Positions 32,720-38,323 of a stretch of DNA of 38,323 nucleotides are shown in pieces. The first letter of the stretch is position 1, and each line of letters opens with the position of its first letter. Position numbers and translations under genes: made by a program. Below the pieces are notes generated by a model that was not told the DNA's origin, made no database searches, and saw only the letters and a program-made list of their open reading frames with translations. The stretch is from assembly GCA_944350345.1 (NCBI GenBank), contig CALVOP010000007.1:1-38323 (forward strand). The letters run 5' to 3'. The stretch is from an uncultured Bacilli bacterium. Lineage in GTDB: Bacteria; Bacillota_I; Bacilli_A; RF39; UBA660.

Positions 32720-33301
32720 GTGGGAATTTTTTCAAAAATTTATGAATATATTTTAGAAATTATAAATTTATTAGGGATTTTGGGTCCAGTTTTTGGCTGC
32801 TTTTTAATTGTAATTGAGTCAATTGCACCAATTTTACCTTTAGCAGTTTTTATTACTTTAAATTTTATTACTTTTGGGCATTTCATAGGCTTTATAATTT
32901 CTTGGATTTTTACGTTGTTAGGGTGTGTTATGTCATTTTGTTTATTTAGAAAAGGTTTTTATAAAAGATTTAATAATTTCGTAAATTCTAGATATAAATT
33001 AAAAAAATTTATGAAAGTTGTAAGTAGTATGACTTTAAGTGAATTAGTTGTATTAACTGCAATTCCTTTTACTCCCGCCTTTCTAGTGAATATAGCAGCT
33101 GGATTAAGTGATATGAGTTTTAAAAAATATTTTGCAGGTATTTTTTTAGGCAAAATTTCTTTAGTTTATTTTTGGGGGTATATTGGGACAAGCCTTATAG
33201 AAAGTTTAAAAAATCCAATTATTTTAATACGTATCTTTGTTTTAGTTATGATAATGTATATTATTTCACGTTTTGTAAATAAAAAAGTTAATTTGGAATA
33301 G
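32720..33301 (+). CDS. DedA/VTT-family (SNARE-associated) membrane protein
   Basis: Family proteins are multi-pass membrane proteins; several flip undecaprenyl phosphate or other lipids. Here 193 residues include VIESIAPILPLAVFITLNFITFG, the family's ExxxPxxP-like re-entrant opening, and AIPFTPAFLVNIAAGLSDMSFKKYFAGIFLGK, the second conserved loop (F/Y-x-P, then G-hydrophobic-x-M). About five helices are visible. The start is GTG at 32720; AGAAGG lies about 11 bases before it. Coupled in position with the rhodanese gene. Substrate unknown. Confidence 0.85.
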   Translation: MGIFSKIYEYILEIINLLGILGPVFGCFLIVIESIAPILPLAVFITLNFITFGHFIGFIISWIFTLLGCVMSFCLFRKGFYKRFNNFVNSRYKLKKFMKVVSSMTLSELVVLTAIPFTPAFLVNIAAGLSDMSFKKYFAGIFLGKISLVYFWGYIGTSLIESLKNPIILIRIFVLVMIMYIISRFVNKKVNLE

Positions 33302-33328
33302 ACAAAAATATTTGTTTGGTGTTAAAAT
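33299..33328 (+). promoter_or_regulatory. Promoter for rmuC
   Basis: TAGACA (33299-33304), 18 bases, TAAAAT (33323-33328), with TG one base before the -10 (TGTTAAAAT). AGGTGA lies at 33336-33341 and the ATG at 33348. Confidence 0.5.
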
Positions 33329-33347
33329 ACTTTTAGGTGAATGTTGT

Positions 33348-34433
33348 ATGATAATGGATTATATTGTTATAGGTTTATTAGTAGTTTTAATATTCATTGC
33401 AATTTTTATATTTTTTAAAATTAAAAGAGTAAATGAAAGTGAAATTATCGAAAAACTTTTAAAAATTGAAAATGAAGTAACTAAGGAAATAGGAGACTTT
33501 AAATATTATTTTTCTAAGATTGTAAATGGAGACTTTGAAAAATTACGCTCTGAAATTGAGAATAAACTTGTTCAAATTAATGATAAAGTAAATGAAAGAA
33601 TTGATGTGAATTTTGAAAAAACTAATAAGACTTTTAGTAGTGTTTTAGAAAGACTTGCTAAAATTGATGAAGCTCAGAAGAAAATTGATAATTTAAGTAA
33701 TGATATTGTTAGTTTACAAAGTATTTTAACTGATAAGAAAAGTCGCGGTATATTTGGCGAGGTTAATTTAAAACATATTTTATCTAGCGTTTTTGGTGAA
33801 AAGAATGATAAAATATATAAAATTCAATATACACTTAGTAATAAGTATATTGCAGATGCAATTGTATTTGGCCCAGAACCTTTAGGCAATATTTGTATTG
33901 ATTCAAAGTTTCCATTGGAAAATTATAGATATATGTTGGAAAAAGGTATAACTGAAGAAGAAAAGTTAAGACGTGAAAAGATGTTTAGAGATGATGTTAA
34001 AAAGCATATTGATGCGATTAGTAGTAAATACATTATAAGCGGCGAAACAAGCAATCAGGCGATTATGTTTTTACCTGCTGAAGCTATTTTTGCAGAAATT
34101 AATGCTTATCATACTAATTTGATAAGTTATGCTCAAAGTAAAAATATTTGGATTAGTAGTCCAACAACTTTGATGAGTTTGCTTACTATTATTCAGGCTG
34201 TTTTAATGGGCATGGAAAGAGATAAGTATACAAGTGTTATTCACGAAGAGTTAAATAAATTGGGTGAAGAATTTAGCAAATATAGACTTAGATGGGATAA
34301 ACTGTCAAGAAGCATTGATACTGTTAGTAAAGATGTTAAGGATATTCATGTTACAACAGAAAAAATTACTAAAAGGTTTGACTCTATTAGTCACGTAGAA
34401 ATTGTTCATAATGATGATGAATTATTAAACTAA
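33348..34433 (+). CDS. rmuC: RmuC-family protein
   Basis: RmuC proteins are membrane-anchored, coiled-coil and nuclease-fold proteins tied to suppression of DNA rearrangement. This 361-residue protein has one N-terminal helix (about 4-24) and a coiled coil (about 30-125). The conserved core carries KKSRGIFGEVNLKHIL, IADAIVFGPEPLG, CIDSKFPLENYRYM, ISGETSNQAIMFLPAEAIFAEI and ISSPTTLMSLLTIIQAV. These are the hallmarks of the family, including the PD-(D/E)XK-like Asp and Lys positions (ADAIV, DSKFP). The frame is open from 33312; ATG 33348 follows AGGTGA with good spacing. Confidence 0.9.
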   Translation: MIMDYIVIGLLVVLIFIAIFIFFKIKRVNESEIIEKLLKIENEVTKEIGDFKYYFSKIVNGDFEKLRSEIENKLVQINDKVNERIDVNFEKTNKTFSSVLERLAKIDEAQKKIDNLSNDIVSLQSILTDKKSRGIFGEVNLKHILSSVFGEKNDKIYKIQYTLSNKYIADAIVFGPEPLGNICIDSKFPLENYRYMLEKGITEEEKLRREKMFRDDVKKHIDAISSKYIISGETSNQAIMFLPAEAIFAEINAYHTNLISYAQSKNIWISSPTTLMSLLTIIQAVLMGMERDKYTSVIHEELNKLGEEFSKYRLRWDKLSRSIDTVSKDVKDIHVTTEKITKRFDSISHVEIVHNDDELLN

Positions 34434-34463
34434 TTGTGTTATATTATTATTAGGAGGTATTTT

Positions 34464-35204
34464 ATGTTAGTAGGTGTTGTGGTTTTAGTTGCATTTTTTC
34501 TGATTGTTTCAATTAAACAAATTAATGAGTATGAAAGGGGTGTTAAATTTACTTTAGGTAAGTTTTCTAAAATAATGAATCCTGGTTGGAATATAGTTTT
34601 GCCAATTTTTCAATCTTTTAAAAAAGTGGATATTAGGACAAAGGCTGTTGATGTTCCTGAACAGGAAGCAATTACAAAAGATAATGTTTCTATAAAGATA
34701 AATGCTGTTTTGTATTATGAAATTTTCGATGCTTCTAAAGCTATTTTAGCTGTTGAAAATTTTAATTATGCGGTTAGTCAACTTGCTCAGACAACTATGA
34801 GAAATGTTGTTGGAACGGTAAGTTTGGATGAACTTTTAACGGAAAGAGAAAAAATAAGTGAAGAAATATGTTCTATAGTTGATGAAGCAACAGATCCATG
34901 GGGAATTAAAGTTGCAAATGTGGAACTAAAAGATATAAGTTTACCAGAAGAAATGAAAAGAGTAATTGCAAAAATAGCCGAAGCTGAACGTGAAAAACAA
35001 GCGGTTATTACTAAAGCTGCTGGTGAAGTTGAAGCAAGTAAAAACCTTGCAGAAGCAGCTGAAACAATGTCTAAGGCTCCAGGTGCTTTGCATTTGAGAA
35101 CATTGTCTACTATAAATGACTTAAGTAGTGATCAATCTAATACAATAATTTTTGCTTTACCAATTGAGGTATTAAGAGCATTAGAAGGGATTAATAAAAA
35201 ATAA
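34464..35204 (+). CDS. SPFH/Band 7 family protein (slipin)
   Basis: SPFH proteins assemble on membranes and organise lipid or protein patches. The 246-residue protein has an N-terminal helix (1-17), then EYERGVKFTLGKFSKIMNPGW and the SPFH domain up to about residue 180 (VDIRTKAVDVPEQEAITKDNVSI; VGTVSLDELLTEREKI; WGIKVANVELKDISLPEEM). A helical stretch with AEAEREKQAVITKAAGEVEA follows, and a C-terminal IIFALPIEVLRAL. This is the slipin subtype. AGGAGG lies six bases before the ATG, so the upstream open frame to 34434 is not used. A weak extended -10 (TGTTATATT at 34437) could give it a separate start. Confidence 0.9.
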   Translation: MLVGVVVLVAFFLIVSIKQINEYERGVKFTLGKFSKIMNPGWNIVLPIFQSFKKVDIRTKAVDVPEQEAITKDNVSIKINAVLYYEIFDASKAILAVENFNYAVSQLAQTTMRNVVGTVSLDELLTEREKISEEICSIVDEATDPWGIKVANVELKDISLPEEMKRVIAKIAEAEREKQAVITKAAGEVEASKNLAEAAETMSKAPGALHLRTLSTINDLSSDQSNTIIFALPIEVLRALEGINKK

Positions 35205-35279
35205 TCCTTTTTATTTGTTTATAAGCAAACTATGGAAAAAAGTGTAAAGCAAAAAACTATTGTTTTTGAAAATACTTTA

Positions 35280-35288
35280 TGCTAAAAT
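35280..35288 (+). promoter_or_regulatory. Extended -10 promoter for the coiled-coil genes
   Basis: TGCTAAAAT, 29 bases before the ATG at 35318, with GGGAAGTGG as the ribosome binding region. The 75 bases before it hold no terminator I am sure of. Confidence 0.5.
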
Positions 35289-35317
35289 TATTATAGGAAA
35301 ATAAGGGAAGTGGCAAT

Positions 35318-36556
35318 ATGGATACTAATTATGAAGCGGTTAAATGTCTCATTGAAATTTTAGTAAAAAAAGCAGGATATGACATCAATAAAAATTATTC
35401 TGAAAATGAACTAAAAAAGACCAAAGAAACTATAAATAAACTTGAAAATGATAGAGACATAGAAAAGGCTACTAAAAATGAACTTATTGCAAATCTAAAA
35501 ATTAGACAAGCTAATTGGGAAAATAATGCTGAAGTTATAGGTAAGTCTTTATTAGATTGTTATAAAAATAATAAATCATATATGGATGTAAGAGCTAAGG
35601 TAGAGTTTTTATCTAATCTTGCAAAGAAAGACGAAGAGTCAAAAAATGGACAATCTTTAATGACTTATGTTTATTCTAAACTTAAGGAACTTGAAAATGA
35701 ATATAATGAACTTAATTTGAGAATTGAATCAAATGATTATATTAATCAAGAGGAAAAAGATTTAGATGTTAAGTTAAAAGAATATTTAATAAATAGTATA
35801 GATAACTATTCAAATGAGATTTCTTTGTGTGACGATGAGTTGGAAAGATTAAAAGATATGGAACATAAAGAGCAAATGATTAAAGAAAGATTGAATGCTT
35901 ATATTGCTAATGTAAAAAAAGATGTAGAACTTTTAGATAAATTGAAAAAGAATTCTTTGGATAAAGGTATTACATTGGAAGTATGGGAAAAGATTGAAGA
36001 CATTGAACTTAATATAAAGAGTAAACTTGAAAAAGTATTAAGTGTTCTTAAAAAGACTGATAATGTTTTAAATGAAGTAAATGAGAATAGGGAAAGATGC
36101 AATAATAAAAAAACAACAATGTCTAAGGAAATTGAAAGAAGTAATAATAAATTAAACCGAATTAATGAGAGATTAAATAATGATGATTATTTGGATTATA
36201 CTAGAAAAATAAAGGATCTTAATAAGAAAGAATTAATTAGAATTGAACTTAATGAATTAAAAAATAAAAAAGATGTTATATATGTAAATGTAGATATGGT
36301 TAAGGAAGAGTTAATTAGGGAATGGTCAAAAAATTCTTCTGATAATTCGCCTATAGAATTTAAACCTAAAAAATCAGATGATATAATTGCTGAAAATATA
36401 GTAGAGGATGAAAAAGATAAAGAAAATGAAATAACTGTTGATAAACCACTTGTTAAAGAAGATAGTATTAATGAAATTGAAAGTAAAAAAGAAATTGTTG
36501 AATTAGAAGAAAAAGAAGATAAAAAGGAATCTAACAAAATTGAGTTGGATTGGTAA
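35318..36556 (+). CDS. Coiled-coil protein (paralog 1)
   Basis: The 412-residue protein is almost all charged heptad-type helix, with no signal peptide and no membrane helix, so it is cytoplasmic. The N-terminus VKCLIEILVKKAGYDI is matched in the next gene (LEDLINILVKKSGTDL). WENNAEVIGKSLLDCYKNNKSYMDV near residue 67 matches WQNSAEVLGGKILDAFKSNKDINDV there, and YVNVDMVKEELIREW near residue 325 matches YVDSKVIKEEIYNLW. After that comes an acidic Lys/Glu tail. The pair arose by duplication. I recognise no family; cytoskeleton-like or scaffold roles are typical for such proteins but nothing proves this. Strong ribosome binding site; 15 bases to the next gene. Confidence 0.7.
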   Translation: MDTNYEAVKCLIEILVKKAGYDINKNYSENELKKTKETINKLENDRDIEKATKNELIANLKIRQANWENNAEVIGKSLLDCYKNNKSYMDVRAKVEFLSNLAKKDEESKNGQSLMTYVYSKLKELENEYNELNLRIESNDYINQEEKDLDVKLKEYLINSIDNYSNEISLCDDELERLKDMEHKEQMIKERLNAYIANVKKDVELLDKLKKNSLDKGITLEVWEKIEDIELNIKSKLEKVLSVLKKTDNVLNEVNENRERCNNKKTTMSKEIERSNNKLNRINERLNNDDYLDYTRKIKDLNKKELIRIELNELKNKKDVIYVNVDMVKEELIREWSKNSSDNSPIEFKPKKSDDIIAENIVEDEKDKENEITVDKPLVKEDSINEIESKKEIVELEEKEDKKESNKIELDW

Positions 36557-36571
36557 AAAGGAGTTGAAATA

Positions 36572-38233
36572 ATGAACTATAAAGCATTAGAAGATTTAAT
36601 TAATATATTAGTAAAAAAATCTGGTACAGATTTAGGTGTTCAAGTGGTTTCTAATGAAGTGGCAAGGCTTGAAGAGAAAAAGAAGAAGTTAGTTAAAGAG
36701 AAAAATAAATTAGATGATAAACTTGAAAAAGGTGATTATGTTCTTCAAATTGATAAAGATAAAGATTTGAATGAAAAAGGATACTTGGAAAAAATGATTA
36801 AGTTACTTAATCAGGAAAAAGACGAGTATTATTCTGAATTAGAAGGATTTAATAGAATTTTAGAAAGTGGAGAAACTTATTTTAATTCTCTTAAGGAAGA
36901 TATTAGAAGACTTAATAAACTTGCTAAAAAGTTGATGGTTAAAAATGAGATGAAACCTTCTGATGAAACTAAAAAGGAATATGAAAGTACTTTAGAAAGT
37001 ATTCATACTAAAGAGAAGGAAGTTAATCGTAAAAAATATTTGGAAGAAGAAATAGTTAGAGTTGAAGATGAGATAAATATTAACACTATTAGGCTCAATG
37101 AAGTTACAAAGAAAATCTCTGAAAGTAGTTATACAGATGATTTGACTTTTAATAAAGATAAGTTGATGTTAGATAATTGTAAAAGAGAAATTGAGATTGT
37201 TGATGCTTCAATTGAAATGTGGCAAAATAGTGCAGAAGTTTTGGGCGGAAAGATACTTGATGCGTTTAAAAGCAATAAGGATATTAATGATGTTAAAGAT
37301 GAAATTGATGCTTTGGTTAAAATGGCAAATTGCGAGTTAAAATGTACTCAAGAGGAAATTAATGGATCTAATATTTTTGAAATAATTGATAATTATGAAA
37401 AGTTAAGTGTTAATTTAAGAGGCAAAGTTTCAAGTTATAATTATGATAATGAAGAAGAAAAAAATAAGATTCATGTTAAACAGTCATATCATAAAGAAAA
37501 AATATCTAAATGCAAGGCAAATTTGGAAGGCATTAATTCTAGAAAGTCTGAAGTTCTTAATTTAATTAGTGTGAGTAAGAACTTGAGTGAAGATGTAAAA
37601 CAGGCAAGAATGTGTAGTGAAAACGAGTTATCTTATTTGGAATCTAGATTATATGGAGTTAATACTTTAGATGTTTCTGATGAGGAATTAAAGAATATTG
37701 ATAATCTTATTGGTGAAATAAAAATTGATATTGAAAACAATAAATATCTTGAGAATGAGTATATAGATGATATTTATGCTTATAAGGAAGAACTTAAAAA
37801 TCTTGATATAAATTATTCGACTTTACAAAATGAAATAAGTAAGGAAGAAAAGATATTGGAGATTTTAAATAGTGAAATTTCTAGTAATGATATTTGTGAA
37901 AATAAAATTGATAAACTTGCTGATAGCGTATTATTAATAGAGTATAATGAAAGACTTAAGTCTTTGAAAAATCAACAACAATATTTATATGTTGATTCTA
38001 AAGTTATTAAAGAAGAAATATATAATTTATGGAAACGTTCTGGTTCTTCTGATAGAGAAGAGATTGTAGAAGAGAAAAAAAAGAAAGAAGATAAAGAAGA
38101 CATAGTTGAAGTTAATGAGCCAGTTGTTGAAGAAACTGAAACAGAAGAAGTTAATGATTCATCTGATAATGGAGCAAAAGACAGTGAAATGGAAGTTTTG
38201 GACGACTTTGAATTTACTGATTTAAGTGAATAA
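36572..38233 (+). CDS. Coiled-coil protein (paralog 2, extended)
   Basis: The 553-residue protein, like its neighbour, is nearly all charged helix and has no membrane segment. Three anchor motifs are shared with paralog 1 (N-terminal LxxLIxILVKKxG, the W(Q/E)NxAEVxG motif, and the C-terminal YV-x-(V/I)-KEE(I/L) motif). The second lies near residue 216 instead of 67, so about 145 residues of coiled coil have been added in the first half (or lost from paralog 1). The tail is strongly acidic (EEVNDSSDNG, ending EFTDLSE). AAAAGGAG precedes the ATG. The two proteins probably form joint coils. Function unknown. Confidence 0.7.
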   Translation: MNYKALEDLINILVKKSGTDLGVQVVSNEVARLEEKKKKLVKEKNKLDDKLEKGDYVLQIDKDKDLNEKGYLEKMIKLLNQEKDEYYSELEGFNRILESGETYFNSLKEDIRRLNKLAKKLMVKNEMKPSDETKKEYESTLESIHTKEKEVNRKKYLEEEIVRVEDEININTIRLNEVTKKISESSYTDDLTFNKDKLMLDNCKREIEIVDASIEMWQNSAEVLGGKILDAFKSNKDINDVKDEIDALVKMANCELKCTQEEINGSNIFEIIDNYEKLSVNLRGKVSSYNYDNEEEKNKIHVKQSYHKEKISKCKANLEGINSRKSEVLNLISVSKNLSEDVKQARMCSENELSYLESRLYGVNTLDVSDEELKNIDNLIGEIKIDIENNKYLENEYIDDIYAYKEELKNLDINYSTLQNEISKEEKILEILNSEISSNDICENKIDKLADSVLLIEYNERLKSLKNQQQYLYVDSKVIKEEIYNLWKRSGSSDREEIVEEKKKKEDKEDIVEVNEPVVEETETEEVNDSSDNGAKDSEMEVLDDFEFTDLSE

Positions 38234-38255
38234 AATAAAAACCTTGTTTATGAAA

Positions 38256-38275
38256 TGCACCCCATAGAGTAGACA
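38256..38275 (+). mobile_element. Probable left inverted repeat of an IS3-family (IS150-like) element
   Basis: TGCACCCCATAGAGTAGACA resembles the TGnAnTGCACCCC...AGAC ends of IS150-group elements, as I recall them. It is followed within 40 bases by a promoter and ribosome binding site for a gene starting beyond the window, which is the usual layout at the left end of such an element. The transposase itself is not in the window. Confidence 0.5.
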
Positions 38276-38296
38276 TTTAAGTAAAAAGACTTTTTG

Positions 38297-38305
38297 TGAT
38301 AAAAT
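38297..38305 (+). promoter_or_regulatory. Extended -10 promoter facing out of the window
   Basis: TGATAAAAT with AAAGGAGGT at 38315-38323 as the last bases of the window. A gene, probably the orfA of an IS3-type element, should start within about 10 bases. Confidence 0.55.
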
Positions 38306-38323
38306 ACACTTCCGAAAGGAGGT

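Noticed and set aside
1-38323. CRISPR array, tRNA or rRNA genes
   Set aside because: No regularly spaced direct repeats and no cloverleaf or rRNA-like sequence were noticed; the only tandem repeat is the coding Gly/Ala tract.

Overview
The window is a very AT-rich (roughly a quarter G+C by eye), densely coded bacterial chromosome segment. It uses the standard bacterial code: TGA and TAA both end genes and tryptophan is written TGG, which argues against a Mycoplasma-type code. There is no outer-membrane machinery such as a secretin. There is a class B sortase with an NPKTG-type sorting signal, lipoproteins and peptidoglycan hydrolase domains. Together these point to a single-membrane, walled, low-GC Firmicute. 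A gut Bacilli/Erysipelotrichia/RF39-like lineage is my guess; no marker gene proves it.

Left flank (1-7138): a membrane-anchored XRE-family regulator (minus strand), a QueG-like iron-sulfur reductase, a membrane-anchored thioredoxin-fold-like protein, then a divergent pair made of an NPKTG-anchored surface protein with a degenerate von Willebrand A-like domain and a class B sortase with an unusual cytoplasmic N-terminal domain. A HerA/DUF87-type ATPase on the minus strand converges on the sortase.

Central block (7257-32368): about 25 kb of plus-strand genes that look like one envelope-spanning machine mixing two families. The Tad/Flp part has a CpaB-like SAF protein, a CpaF/TadA-type ATPase, TadB and TadC platform proteins, a small prepilin-like protein, a TadE-like pseudopilin and a degenerate CpaE/TadZ-like protein. 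The type IV secretion part has a VirB2-like small membrane protein, a second such module fused to a secreted ectodomain, a VirB6-like channel protein, a PrgI/VirB3-like protein, VirB4 split into two overlapping genes, a membrane-tethered M23 peptidase plus lysozyme-like protein (VirB1 role), two paralogous lipoproteins and a VirD4 coupling ATPase. Ahead of these lie two paralogous secreted membrane-tethered proteins and a 971-residue secreted Cys-rich protein that may carry a thioester-type domain. No relaxase, integrase or transfer origin is seen, so a protein-delivery or adhesion role is more likely than conjugation. Terminators and extended -10 promoters divide the block into several transcription units.

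Right flank (32455-38323): a small rhodanese, a DedA/VTT-family membrane protein, RmuC, an SPFH/slipin protein and two paralogous long coiled-coil proteins. The last ~70 bases resemble the left end of an IS3-family insertion sequence with a promoter and ribosome binding site pointing out of the window.

Most notable: the Tad/type IV hybrid without a relaxase; two in-frame TAA codons inside what looks like the natural C-terminal tail of the VirB6-like gene; a GC-rich Gly/Thr/Ala repeat in the hydrolase gene; the split virB4; and several tandem paralog pairs.
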